From M3007 sp965249785 (GTDB lineage: Bacteria > Bacteroidota > Bacteroidia > Chitinophagales > Saprospiraceae), in assembly GCA_965249785.1 (NCBI GenBank), contig CBDFMU010000013.1, positions 44,982-108,981 on the forward strand: DNA of 64,000 bases. The letters are read 5' to 3'. The notes under the pieces are model-generated. The model was not told the origin of the DNA, made no database searches, and was given only the letters and a program-made list of their open reading frames with translations. Of this stretch, positions 34,896 through 43,596 are shown piece after piece (the stretch's first letter is position 1; every line of letters begins with the position of its first letter). Made by a program: the position numbers and the translations under genes.

Positions 34896-36125
34896 TCAGT
34901 ATTTCACCGTAATATCCTGGTACAGTTCATTCATCTGGCCGCGCACCTGCATGGACACGATGGGGTGTTCGCCTTCCCAGCGAATTTTGAGGAGACCGAA
35001 ATTTTTCTTGATAATCAGATTACCGACGCGTAATTTATTTTCTTCGCTGGTACCGCTGCGAATGTGGGTGATGCCGCTCGAAGTGAAATCGTAGAGCGGA
35101 TAGGACAAGCCCTGCAAATCTATTTTTGAAACTTCTGCCATGTGGCGGTCGCCAGAGAGGATCATCAGATTTTTGGGCTTGGTGTTCCCGATGAGGGCGA
35201 GCAGCCGTTTGCGACAGTTGGGGAAATTACCCCATTTTTCGAGGTGATGCTGGTCAGATAGTACCTGAATGCTGGTACAGAGCAGGGTAAAATTGGCGGG
35301 ATCGTTTTTGAGTTCCTTTTCCAGCCATTTCCACTGTACCTCGCCGAGCAAGTCGCCAGTGGTGTTGGGAATACAACGGTGGGGATCCACGGGGTCGGGT
35401 GCAAGATTGTCGCGGAAATAGCGGGTATCCAGTATGATGACTTTTATACGTTGACCACCCTTTCCAAACGTGTAGGATTGGTAGGCCCCGTCGTGGGCGC
35501 GCAGCGGACTTTTCATCGGTACATCCAGAAAATCCATCAGGCATTTCTTGGCGGGTTTTTTCATCGGGTAATCTTTCCCGCAGTCATTCACCCCGAAATC
35601 GTGGTCGTCGTAGACACCAATAATCTGGGCCTTGGCACGTAATTTTTTATAGGAAGGATTGGTTTTCAAGCGTTTATACATCGCCGCCAAAGCCTTCATG
35701 TCGGTAGTGTCGGCGTAGATAATGTCGCCCAGCCAGATCCAGAGATTAGGATTATTGGCAGCGACATCATTCCACATGGTCTGTGGTTTATCAATCTTAT
35801 TACAAGAACCGAAAGTAATAATGGTCGGTGCGGTCAGGGTATCAATATTGTGCGGCTGGTAAGCATCTATATCCGTTATTTCAGTTTCCCCAATAGTCTC
35901 CGGCACTTCTTTGAGGGCCGCAGTTTTTGCGGTTATCGTTGGCCCTACGCCAGATTTTTCCTGTTCCGTATTCGTGGGTTTGGCTTTCACCGTTCGGATA
36001 GTCGTCGTCTGTGGAGCGATCTTGGTAGCGGTAGTGGATGGTTTGGGTTTGGGCTGCTGCGCAAAAGTGGGAGCAGCAAATAACAAGATGGCCAACAAGG
36101 CCGATAAAACGCGCATCTGTTTCAT
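34896..36125 (-). CDS. PhoD-like alkaline phosphatase/phosphodiesterase
   Basis: A 409-residue secreted metallo-phosphoesterase. Signal peptide 1-22 (LSALLAILLFAAPTFAQ), then a Thr/Lys/Pro-rich linker to about 95. The catalytic domain has IITFGSCNKIDKPQTMWNDV, WIWLGDIIYADT, IGVYDDHDFGVNDCG, LDTRYFRDNL and MILSGDRHMAEVSKI, the Asp/Asn/His metal ligands of the PhoD/calcineurin-like family. Related proteins hydrolyse phosphate esters outside the inner membrane, and their homologues are often expressed under phosphate limitation; no Pho-box-like site is visible here. Members normally also have a domain before the catalytic part, replaced here by the linker. Confidence 0.87.
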   Translation of the reverse strand: MKQMRVLSALLAILLFAAPTFAQQPKPKPSTTATKIAPQTTTIRTVKAKPTNTEQEKSGVGPTITAKTAALKEVPETIGETEITDIDAYQPHNIDTLTAPTIITFGSCNKIDKPQTMWNDVAANNPNLWIWLGDIIYADTTDMKALAAMYKRLKTNPSYKKLRAKAQIIGVYDDHDFGVNDCGKDYPMKKPAKKCLMDFLDVPMKSPLRAHDGAYQSYTFGKGGQRIKVIILDTRYFRDNLAPDPVDPHRCIPNTTGDLLGEVQWKWLEKELKNDPANFTLLCTSIQVLSDQHHLEKWGNFPNCRKRLLALIGNTKPKNLMILSGDRHMAEVSKIDLQGLSYPLYDFTSSGITHIRSGTSEENKLRVGNLIIKKNFGLLKIRWEGEHPIVSMQVRGQMNELYQDITVKY

Positions 36126-36363
36126 GTAAAGTATATAATGGGAGTGGGCTGGATAAATGGGTGCGAAAAAAACGCCAGACTTTAAAAATTCGTACAGTAC
36201 TTATAGTTTTCAATATGTTAAGCCGAGCGACGAAATGACTGGCTTTTGACCAAAACCAACCTATTTGTCCTCCTTTCCCCACGCCTTTAACCCTTATGTT
36301 TGCGGAAGCAAATACGCTTGTTGGCGGCTGCGCGACATTTATAACCGATTATTCCCTCCAATC

Positions 36364-39198
36364 ATGAGAAAAATTCGCCTTTTCATTCTGTTATTGCTGG
36401 CCACGAGCCTTCGTCTGGCCGCGCAGGTGACCGTTGATCCCGTTTTTCCGTCGCCTACGGACCAGGTGACTATCTATTTTGATGCCACCCAAGGCAACGC
36501 GGCTTTGGCTAATGTGAGCGGCACCGTATATATGCACACGGGCGTAATTACGACCCAAAGTACTTCCCCCAGCGATTGGAAACACGTGCCGACTACTTGG
36601 GGCGTCGCTGACCCAGTGGGAGCGATGACTTTGGTCAGTCCAAATTTATACAAGAAGACTTTCACGATCAATACTTTTTACAACATTCCGGCGGGCGAAA
36701 CGGTGCTGAAAATGGCCTTCGTTTTCCGCAATCAGGATGGTTCCAAAGTAGGGCGCGCTGCTGATGGTTCGGATATTTTTTATGACGTTTATCCGGCAAA
36801 TAGTCCTTTGCTGACCAAGTTGGTGCAGCCCACCGCCGCCTTTTCACTGGCCAATGTTGGCAGCCAAATTACCGTACAAGGTGCTGCTTCCAAAGATGCC
36901 GATCTGGTGTTGCTGGACAACGGCACGCAAGTAGCGTCGGCGACTGGCAAAAGTTTAAATTACAACCTGACGGCTGGTTCCGCTGGTTTGCACCGCGTGG
37001 ATTTCATCGCCACTGCTGGATCGGAAAAAGATACTTCGTCGTTTAGTTATCTGGTGGCCGCACCCATTGTTGCGCAAGACTTGCCCGCTGGTACCGAACT
37101 GGGAATCAATTACATAGATGACCAAACCGTTCGGCTAGTGCTGTATGCGCCCAATAAACAGGTGGTCCACGTAACGGGTAGTTTTAATAATTGGTTGCCC
37201 AATGAAAACTACCAAATGAAGCGTACGCCCGACGGTAAGACCTGGTGGATTGAGTTGACGGGCCTGGTTCCCGGCCAAATTTATACCTATCAATATCTCG
37301 TAAATGGCAGCCTGCGCGTCGCCGATCCATTGAGTACACTGGTGCTGGATGCTGGCAATGATCCTTATATTCCGGCCAGCACTTTCCCGAATTTGCCTGC
37401 TTATCCGACTGGCAAAACCAGCGGCGCAGTGACCGTTTTGCAAACTGCGCAACCGCCTTTTAATTGGCAAGCCAATGATTATCAACGGCCTAAAAAAACT
37501 GACTTGGTGATTTATGAGTTGCTGCTGCGTGATTTCGTGGACGCCCACGATTTCCAGACCGTCCTTGATTCCCTGGATTATCTGGAAAAACTCGGCATTA
37601 CGGCTATTGAATTAATGCCAGTCAATGAATTTGATGGCAATATTAGTTGGGGTTACAATCCGGCTTTCCACAAGGCTATTGATAAATATTATGGCACAGC
37701 GGAGGCTTTGAAAATGCTCATTGATGCCTGTCACCAGCGCAACATCGCGGTGATTATGGACGTGGTGTTCAATCAGGCGAGCGGTTCCAGTCCACTGGCG
37801 CAACTTTACTGGGATTCCGTCAATAACCGCCCCGCCGCCGACAATCCCTGGCTGAATCCGATTGCTACGCACGACTATAATGTCTTCAACGATTTTAATC
37901 ATGAAAGTCAGGCGACCAAGGCATACGTTAAAAACTGCTTGCGTTATTTGCAGACGGAATTTAAAATAGACGGTTTCCGGTTTGATTTGTCCAAAGGTTT
38001 TACCCAAAAAATTACCCTCGGCAACGTAAGTGCCTGGGGCCAGTACGATGCGTCGCGCATTGCCATTTTAAAGGATTATGCCAACGCCATTTGGGCTACT
38101 GATGCCACAACCTACGTGATTTTGGAGCATTTTGCCGATAATACCGAGGAAAAAGAACTCGCCGAATATGGCATGATGCCTTGGGGAAATATGTGGGGCG
38201 CGTATAAAGACATCGCTTTGGGCTTCTCCGCTACGACCAATTTGAGCGGTATTTCTTACAAACAACGTGGCTGGACGGTGCCGAATTTGGTGGGTTATTA
38301 TGAAAGCCACGATGAAGATCGCATCGGTTTTGAATGTCAGTCTTTTGGTAATACGACCAATCCGGATTACAACGTAAAATATCTGCCCGTTTACACGCGT
38401 CGGATGGAGTTGCTGAACAACCTTTTCTACACGGTTCCGGGGCCAAAAATGCTGTGGGAATTTGGTGAACTGGCCTACGATTTTTCCATTCGCCGCTGCC
38501 AAAATGGGTCGCTGAGCGATAACTGCCGCACTGATCCAAAACCCATCCGTTGGGACTATTATAACGACCCTTACCGCCACCGTTTGTATGACGTAACAGC
38601 CGCGTTGCTGCATTTGCGCCAATCTTCGGATGTCTTTGAAACCACTGATTTTCAATTAAATATCAGCAGTGGCAATGGTCGCACCATTCGCCTGAATTCG
38701 TCCAATATGAATGTACATGTGGTGGCCAATATCGCCGTCACGCAGCAAACTGTGAACGCGGATTTTCAACATTCTGGTACTTGGTATGAATATTACACGG
38801 GTACGACCAAAGAAGTCACCACGCTGAACGAAGCACTCACGCTCGCGCCGGGCGAATATCGGTTGTACACCGACCACTTTGTGGCTTTGCCATCGGGCGT
38901 GAATACTACTTCTGCAATAGAGATTTCGGGTTTATTGAGCGGATTGGAAGTGTATCCTAATCCATCCAGCGACCTGTTTTTTGTAGATTTTTCACTGGAT
39001 AAAGCGGCGGAAGTGCGGATAGAGGTGCAGGATGTGAGTGGTAAACAAATAAGCGTCGCCAATCAGGGATTGACGGTACTGCCTGCTGGCGATCAGCATA
39101 TTGAATTAGCGACGGATGGTTGGCAGCCGGGGATTTACTTTTTGAGTGTGCGCGATGAAAATGGAGCGCGGCTGACGAAGCGGTTGGTGAAGATGTAA
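36364..39198 (+). CDS. T9SS-exported GH13 alpha-amylase-family enzyme
   Basis: A 944-residue extracellular glycoside hydrolase from the ATG at 36364 (signal MRKIRLFILLLLATSLRLAAQ; the frame is open upstream without a signal). N-terminal beta modules: a starch-binding-like domain (about 20-130), an Ig-like linker, and a CBM48/E-set domain with VRLVLYAPNKQVVHVTGSFNNW-like sequence and YTYQYLVNG. The GH13 barrel follows (LVIYELLLRDF, ITAIELMPVNEF, GYNPAFHKAIDKYYG). The catalytic residues are Asp in DGFRFDLSKGF (codon 37984-37986), Glu in YVILEHFADN and Asp in YYESHDEDR. The C-terminal 85 residues are a type A Por sorting tail (LEVYPNPSSDLFFVDFS ... GIYFLSVRDENGARLTKRLVKM). It probably degrades starch or glycogen outside the cell. 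Confidence 0.92.
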   Translation: MRKIRLFILLLLATSLRLAAQVTVDPVFPSPTDQVTIYFDATQGNAALANVSGTVYMHTGVITTQSTSPSDWKHVPTTWGVADPVGAMTLVSPNLYKKTFTINTFYNIPAGETVLKMAFVFRNQDGSKVGRAADGSDIFYDVYPANSPLLTKLVQPTAAFSLANVGSQITVQGAASKDADLVLLDNGTQVASATGKSLNYNLTAGSAGLHRVDFIATAGSEKDTSSFSYLVAAPIVAQDLPAGTELGINYIDDQTVRLVLYAPNKQVVHVTGSFNNWLPNENYQMKRTPDGKTWWIELTGLVPGQIYTYQYLVNGSLRVADPLSTLVLDAGNDPYIPASTFPNLPAYPTGKTSGAVTVLQTAQPPFNWQANDYQRPKKTDLVIYELLLRDFVDAHDFQTVLDSLDYLEKLGITAIELMPVNEFDGNISWGYNPAFHKAIDKYYGTAEALKMLIDACHQRNIAVIMDVVFNQASGSSPLAQLYWDSVNNRPAADNPWLNPIATHDYNVFNDFNHESQATKAYVKNCLRYLQTEFKIDGFRFDLSKGFTQKITLGNVSAWGQYDASRIAILKDYANAIWATDATTYVILEHFADNTEEKELAEYGMMPWGNMWGAYKDIALGFSATTNLSGISYKQRGWTVPNLVGYYESHDEDRIGFECQSFGNTTNPDYNVKYLPVYTRRMELLNNLFYTVPGPKMLWEFGELAYDFSIRRCQNGSLSDNCRTDPKPIRWDYYNDPYRHRLYDVTAALLHLRQSSDVFETTDFQLNISSGNGRTIRLNSSNMNVHVVANIAVTQQTVNADFQHSGTWYEYYTGTTKEVTTLNEALTLAPGEYRLYTDHFVALPSGVNTTSAIEISGLLSGLEVYPNPSSDLFFVDFSLDKAAEVRIEVQDVSGKQISVANQGLTVLPAGDQHIELATDGWQPGIYFLSVRDENGARLTKRLVKM

Positions 39199-39280
39199 AT
39201 TGCTGATAACTTTGGGATTCTCTATGCACTGCGGAGAGAATCTAGAAAGGAAATGTATAGAGTGAGTGCTATGCCTAAAT

Positions 39281-39436
39281 AAAACGCACTTAACATTTCC
39301 TCTTCGGATGTTGTCATTCTGAACGCAGTGAAGAAACTGGTTATGAGAGACGTGAGTATTCACCTTCGCTCTTGGCAGATTCTTCACTGCGTTCAGAATG
39401 ACAAGACTGTGGAAGCGGTTTTGTTAAGTGCGTTTT
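39281..39436. repeat. Nested inverted repeat with GTCATTCTGAACGCAGTGAAG core, copy 2
   Basis: Outer arms AAAACGCACTTAAC (39281-39294) and GTTAAGTGCGTTTT (39423-39436) are perfect complements. The inner arms of 25 bp (39311-39335 and 39380-39404) are also perfect and belong to the same family as 20946-21039. It separates the convergent amylase and rlmB genes. Confidence 0.75.
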
Positions 39437-39490
39437 TCTAATTCTAATTATGTTTATTGTAGACAACCCTCATTTGTTAGAGTTCTAGAA

Positions 39491-40255
39491 CTACTTTACT
39501 CCCCGTTGCCGCATCGCCTCATACAACACGATTCCCGTCGCCACACTCACATTAAAGGAATCAAAATCAGTGGCTTGCGGGATGCGCACCACCGCGTCCG
39601 CCATTTTTAGCAACTTGGGATGCACGCCCTCGCCTTCGGAACCCATCAAAATAGCGGTGGGAACGGTAAGATCAGCCTGAAAAACGGGAATAGATTTATT
39701 AGTCAGAGCGGTAACAACCACTTGAATGCCCGATTCCTGCAAATATTCGACCGTCGAAAACAGGCTTTTCACTCGGCAAATCTGGATACGCGCCAGCGCA
39801 CCCGCCGAGGCTTTCATGGCTTCTTCATTGGTGGGCGCCGAACCGGCTTGGGGAATGATAACCGCCTGCGCGCCCGCACATTCCGCAGAGCGACAAATCG
39901 CGCCGAAGTTGCGCACGTCAGTGATGCTATCCAGCAAGACGAGCAGTGGATTTTCACCCCGTTCAAAAATGAAGGGCAGAATATTTTCCAGCGACTGAAA
40001 CTCCACGAGCGAGAGATAGGCCACTACGCCCTGGTGGTTGCCCTTCACCATTTTGTTCATTTTCTCGCGTGGCACGACGGCCAACGGCACATTATATTCT
40101 CTGGTCAAATGGCGGATTTCTTTTTCCAGTTCGCCTCGAATGCCTTGCTGGAACAGCACTTTTTCCACGGGTTTGCCCGCGCGAATAGCTTCCACGACGG
40201 GGTGATGACCATAAATAAGGTTGGATGATATAGGTGGCGTATTCAATGTGGTCAA
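39491..40255 (-). CDS. rlmB: 23S rRNA (guanosine-2'-O)-methyltransferase RlmB
   Basis: SPOUT-family enzyme that methylates the 2'-O of a guanosine in the peptidyl-transferase loop of 23S rRNA. The N-terminal substrate-binding domain shows SNLIYGHHPVVEAIRAGKPVEKVL; the knotted SAM-binding domain has LLDSITDVRNFGAICRSAECAGAQAVIIP, ILMGSEGEGVHP and ATDFDSFNVSVATGIVLYEAMRQ, the three SPOUT motifs. A TTG at 40255 (254 residues) is chosen because family proteins begin about ten residues before LIYG; an ATG at 40351 would add a 32-residue hydrophobic stretch foreign to the family. Closely related enzymes act on tRNA Gm18, but the NLIYGHHPV start favours RlmB. Confidence 0.9.
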   Translation of the reverse strand: MTTLNTPPISSNLIYGHHPVVEAIRAGKPVEKVLFQQGIRGELEKEIRHLTREYNVPLAVVPREKMNKMVKGNHQGVVAYLSLVEFQSLENILPFIFERGENPLLVLLDSITDVRNFGAICRSAECAGAQAVIIPQAGSAPTNEEAMKASAGALARIQICRVKSLFSTVEYLQESGIQVVVTALTNKSIPVFQADLTVPTAILMGSEGEGVHPKLLKMADAVVRIPQATDFDSFNVSVATGIVLYEAMRQRGVK

Positions 40256-40458
40256 TTTTATAAATGTGGCCAATGGGTCCAAACACCTCAATAGGCGCAC
40301 ACCAGAAAAAGGTAAAAGTAGGAGATTTGACAGGTAAATAAGTTTTTTCAAAATCGTAATCTTGTCTGTCCATAAAACCTTTAACTTTGCACAACAAAGT
40401 GCTTTTAATGCTATTTAAACACTTTGACCGCATTTTTCACATTGGCCACATTTTTTCC

Positions 40459-41109
40459 ATGAGCAACCCACAACAACAACTCGAACATCTCGCCGAAATG
40501 CGGGCCTTGATGGAACGCAGCACTCGTTTTCTGAGCCTGAGTGGTTTGTCTGGCGTATGGGCTGGCCTTTGCGCGCTGGTGGGCGTGGCGGCGGTGTATG
40601 CTTATCTGGAAATGTTGCCCTTTGCGCCAGCGGGCAAATACTACTATTACGACCGGGCCATCAACATAGTGAAATGGGGGCTGCCTTACGAATGGGTGTT
40701 CCTCCTGATCGCCATCGCGGTGCTGGGAACGGCACTGGCAGGCGGGGCTTTTTTCACTATTCGTAAGGCAAAACGGCGTGGCGAACGGGTTTGGGATGCC
40801 ACTTCGCAGCGGCTTTTTGTGGCGATGGCTATTCCTTTGCTGACCGGCGGCATCTTTGGATTGGCCTTATTATGGCGCGGTTATTTGAGTTTATTGGCAC
40901 CGATTACCTTGATCTTTTACGGACTGGCATTGGCCAACGGCAGCAAATACACCCTCCGCGATGTGGAATATTTGGGATTTTCGGAAATTGCGCTCGGTTT
41001 GCTCGGCATTTTCTATCCCGGCTACGGCCTCGAAATCTGGGCGGTCGGTTTTGGCATGCTGCATATTCTCTACGGGCTTTGGATGTACGTTCGGTATGAT
41101 CGTGCGTAA
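40459..41109 (+). CDS. Membrane protein paired with a winged-helix regulator
   Basis: A 216-residue protein with a soluble N-terminal helix (MSNPQQQLEHLAEMRALMERSTRF) and about six hydrophobic segments (LSGVWAGLCALVGVAAVYAYL, WVFLLIAIAVLGTALAGGAFF, LFVAMAIPLLTGGIFGLALL, LLAPITLIFYGLALANG, FSEIALGLLGIFYPGYGLEI, AVGFGMLHILYGLWMYV). The ATG at 40459 is preferred over the one at 40387, which adds residues unlike the family. In Bacteroidota such proteins commonly precede a small winged-helix regulator, as here (129 bp away). Function unknown; a membrane sensor or partner of the regulator is a guess. Confidence 0.7.
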   Translation: MSNPQQQLEHLAEMRALMERSTRFLSLSGLSGVWAGLCALVGVAAVYAYLEMLPFAPAGKYYYYDRAINIVKWGLPYEWVFLLIAIAVLGTALAGGAFFTIRKAKRRGERVWDATSQRLFVAMAIPLLTGGIFGLALLWRGYLSLLAPITLIFYGLALANGSKYTLRDVEYLGFSEIALGLLGIFYPGYGLEIWAVGFGMLHILYGLWMYVRYDRA

Positions 41110-41160
41110 TTCTATTTTTACCAGATAAGATTGTAATTTAAATCTTTTGAGGATGCGAGT

Positions 41161-41216
41161 ATTCGAGTATTTGATCAAAACACTTGATAATCACGTAATT
41201 GATCAAATACTCGAAT
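41161..41216. promoter_or_regulatory. 18-bp inverted repeat upstream of the winged-helix regulator
   Basis: ATTCGAGTATTTGATCAA (41161-41178) is perfectly complementary to TTGATCAAATACTCGAAT (41199-41216), 20 bp apart, ending 22 bp before the regulator's start codon. It could be an operator for that regulator, a transcription attenuator, or one more dispersed palindrome. Confidence 0.4.
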
Positions 41217-41238
41217 CTTCCAATACTCAATTTTCTTT

Positions 41239-41544
41239 ATGAAAGATATTATCACCCAACTTAATCCTGCTTTTGACCACCGCAACCGGCTGGGCATTAT
41301 GTCTGTGTTGGCGGTGAACGACTGGGTGGAATACAGTACCCTCAAAGAACTGCTTAATCTTACTGATGGCAACCTGGCCAGCCACCTCAAACCCCTTGAA
41401 AGTCAGGAATATATCACGGTACGGAAGAAATTTGTGGGGCGTAAACCGCAGACTACTTACGGAGCCACGGAGAAGGGTAGGGCGGCTTTCAGGACCCATT
41501 TGGATGCGTTGGAGGCTTTGTTGAAATTGGGGCGGGATGAGTAA
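41239..41544 (+). CDS. Winged-helix transcriptional regulator (MarR/ArsR-like, HTH_34)
   Basis: A 101-residue one-domain DNA-binding protein. RLGIMSVLAVNDWVEYSTLKELLNLTDGNLASHLKPLESQEYITVRKKFVGRKPQTTYGATEKGRAAFRTHLDALEALL reads as the full winged helix: recognition helix DGNLASHLKPLE, then the wing with KKFVGRKPQTTY. No effector or metal-binding residues are obvious, fitting regulators that sense through a membrane partner or directly control a small target set. It follows the membrane protein gene on the same strand; the perfect inverted repeat just upstream is a candidate autoregulatory site. Confidence 0.85.
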   Translation: MKDIITQLNPAFDHRNRLGIMSVLAVNDWVEYSTLKELLNLTDGNLASHLKPLESQEYITVRKKFVGRKPQTTYGATEKGRAAFRTHLDALEALLKLGRDE

Positions 41545-41616
41545 CTATAAGAGGAATCGGTCGCACAAAAACAGCACAGAACACGTTCTACCCCTCTAAA
41601 ATCACCACTATTACCT

Positions 41617-42372
41617 ATGCGCACGACAACTTTTTTCCGCGACCGGCAGCAAATCCGGTTATTCTGGATGCTCATGCTGGCCTCTGCCTGCTGTGCATTG
41701 CTGGTAGCGGTACGCATTGTCTGGAAATGGCACGAATTACCAGAGGCCCATTCCTGGCAGGGATTGATTGGCCTGCGGGAAGCCAGTTATATCTTTTTGG
41801 TCTGGAATTTATTTTTGGCCTGGATACCTTATCTAGTGGCACTCGGGATAAGTTACGGACAACGGCGAGGGGCGGGATGGTTTCCGCAAGGAACAGGTTT
41901 GTTGGTCTGGCTGATTTTTTTACCCAATGCCCCTTATATTCTCACCGATTTCATCCATTTCCGGTCTCTACCGTCTATTCCATTTTGGTTTGATGTTTCC
42001 CTGCTGTTTGCTGGTGCCAGCACCGGATTACTGCTCGGCCTGCTATCGCTGCGCGAGGTGCATTTGAGTTTAAAACACTGGTTGCCAAACATTTTGACCT
42101 GGGTCGTCGTCTTGTTCGCTATTGGATTAGCAGGTTTTGGCGTCTGGCTGGGCCGCTTCCAACGCTGGAATTCCTGGGATTTGGTCACCCGCCCGCATTA
42201 TATATTGAGCGACATTGTTACTACTTTATCCGAACGACATGAATTCCTGCACGCGGCGGGAATCTCCACTCTACTGTCGGGTATCTTACTGGTGGGATAC
42301 GGCATTTTATCTACCTTATTGGAGAAATCGTCCAGTACAGGGGAGAAAAAAGGGTTAGGAAAAGAAGTTTAG
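41617..42372 (+). CDS. DUF1361 membrane protein
   Basis: A 251-residue protein with six or seven transmembrane segments. The DUF1361 signature is clear: FLVWNLFLAWIPYLVALGI, LVWLIFLPNAPYILTDFIHFRSLPSIPFWFDVSLLFAGASTGLLLGLLSL and the distal GRFQRWNSWDLVTRP. Function is not known for this family, which is widespread in Bacteroidota, cyanobacteria and Firmicutes. It sits alone between the regulator and the sdh operon. Confidence 0.87.
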   Translation: MRTTTFFRDRQQIRLFWMLMLASACCALLVAVRIVWKWHELPEAHSWQGLIGLREASYIFLVWNLFLAWIPYLVALGISYGQRRGAGWFPQGTGLLVWLIFLPNAPYILTDFIHFRSLPSIPFWFDVSLLFAGASTGLLLGLLSLREVHLSLKHWLPNILTWVVVLFAIGLAGFGVWLGRFQRWNSWDLVTRPHYILSDIVTTLSERHEFLHAAGISTLLSGILLVGYGILSTLLEKSSSTGEKKGLGKEV

Positions 42373-42520
42373 CTGGTTTCGAGGTCGGCACAAAACAGTG
42401 ATGTTTGGGACAATTTGGAGGGCCAAAGCTTTTTAAACCAACTAAACCTTCCTATAGACAAAAACTAACTTTATATTTCTTCTAAATAGTCTGTTTTTAG
42501 AAGCCTTTTTCAAACAGAAA

Positions 42521-42551
42521 TTTGGCAACCGGGTTGTGTATAGTAGTTTTG
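42521..42551 (+). promoter_or_regulatory. Bacteroidota-type promoter for sdhC
   Basis: TTTG at 42521-42524, a spacer of exactly 19 bp, and TAGTTTTG at 42544-42551 match the Bacteroidota primary-sigma consensus TTTG-N19-TAnnTTTG in every position. Transcription would begin near 42558, leaving a leader of about 135 nt before the sdhC ATG at 42694. It is the clearest promoter in the window. Confidence 0.75.
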
Positions 42552-42693
42552 TTCCGCAATAAATAGGAAATTGCCGCTGATTACTGTCGGTAAAATTCCT
42601 TTCTTTGCGCATCCCGCTTTAAGAAGTTGTTTCAACATCTTCCGGCGGCGAAAACAAACGAAATTAATCACTCGCAACTAAGCATTTCGACGA

Positions 42694-43383
42694 ATGGGCT
42701 GGCTCCTGAGATTTCTTAATTCTTCCATCGGTCAGAAAATCACGATGTCGCTGACGGGCTTGTTCCTGATGCTGTTTCTCGTGGTGCATTTGGCTGGTAA
42801 TCTGCAACTACTTCACGATGATGGCGGAGAAGCGTTTAACGCTTACTCGTTCTTTATGACCCACAATCCGATTATTAAGGTCATTTCTTACGCCAATTAC
42901 TTCTTCATTTTATACCACGCTTTTATGGGGATTTCGTTGTGGCTACGGAACCGGAAGGCGCGTGGTGCCACCAAATACGCCGTGCATTATACCCGTGCCC
43001 GCGAGACATCGGCGCGTAATATGGCCTGGTTTGGCATCGTAATTTTCATATTTATCCTCATCCACATGTGGCAGTTTTGGTTCCAAATGCACTTTGGACA
43101 AATGCCAGTGGTAGACGTAGCGGCTTACGATCATCCGGTCAAAAATCTGCATATCCCAGTGGTAGCGGCCTTTTCCAATATTTACTTCGTCATATTTTAC
43201 GTGGTGTGTATGGTGATTATCGGTCTTCACCTGTGGCACGGCTTCTGGTCGTCGTTCCAGACGCTTGGCCTCAACCACCGCAAGTATACGCCGCTTATTC
43301 ACGCAGTGGGCTATGCTTATTCAATTCTGATTCCATTGGGTTTTGCCATCATTCCGCTCGTGGTCTATTTTTCGAGAGGTTAA
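42694..43383 (+). CDS. sdhC: Succinate dehydrogenase/fumarate reductase cytochrome b subunit
   Basis: A 229-residue, five-helix, di-haem b558-type membrane anchor that passes electrons between the iron-sulfur subunit and menaquinone. Characteristic: SSIGQKITMSLTGLFLMLFLVVHLAGNLQL with the first haem-ligand His, NYFFILYHAFMGISLWL, NMAWFGIVIFIFILIHMWQFWFQM, YVVCMVIIGLHLWHGFWSSFQTLGLNH and the last helix ending VVYFSRG. It is first in the sdhC-sdhA-(five genes)-sdhB run, with a strong promoter 143 bp upstream. A long inverted repeat lies between it and sdhA. Confidence 0.93.
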   Translation: MGWLLRFLNSSIGQKITMSLTGLFLMLFLVVHLAGNLQLLHDDGGEAFNAYSFFMTHNPIIKVISYANYFFILYHAFMGISLWLRNRKARGATKYAVHYTRARETSARNMAWFGIVIFIFILIHMWQFWFQMHFGQMPVVDVAAYDHPVKNLHIPVVAAFSNIYFVIFYVVCMVIIGLHLWHGFWSSFQTLGLNHRKYTPLIHAVGYAYSILIPLGFAIIPLVVYFSRG

Positions 43384-43416
43384 ATTTTAAATTGCGTAAC
43401 CTGCACTCGTAGAGTC

Positions 43417-43530
43417 AATTGGAACGCGGATGACGCGGATTTTACGGAAAAAACGGATTTCAAATCTCGATTGACCAACTATTAAAAATCCGTGTAAATC
43501 AGCGTCATCCGTGTCAGCTGCGTTCCAATT
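43417..43530. repeat. Long imperfect palindrome between sdhC and sdhA
   Basis: AATTGGAACGCGGATGACGC then GGATTTT (43417-43443) is broadly complementary to 43484-43530 (AAAATCCGTGTAAATCAGCG ... CGTTCCAATT), with a short bulge. Such GGATGACGCGGATTTTACGG repeats recur in Bacteroidota genomes. In this position it could tune expression of sdhA relative to sdhC. A copy of the TAACTAATAACCAGTAACT motif (43557-43591) follows immediately before sdhA. Confidence 0.6.
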
Positions 43531-43596
43531 ACATCACGGGTGGCTACTATAAAACCTAATTAACCAATAACTAATAACCAGTAACTACTTGTCCGC

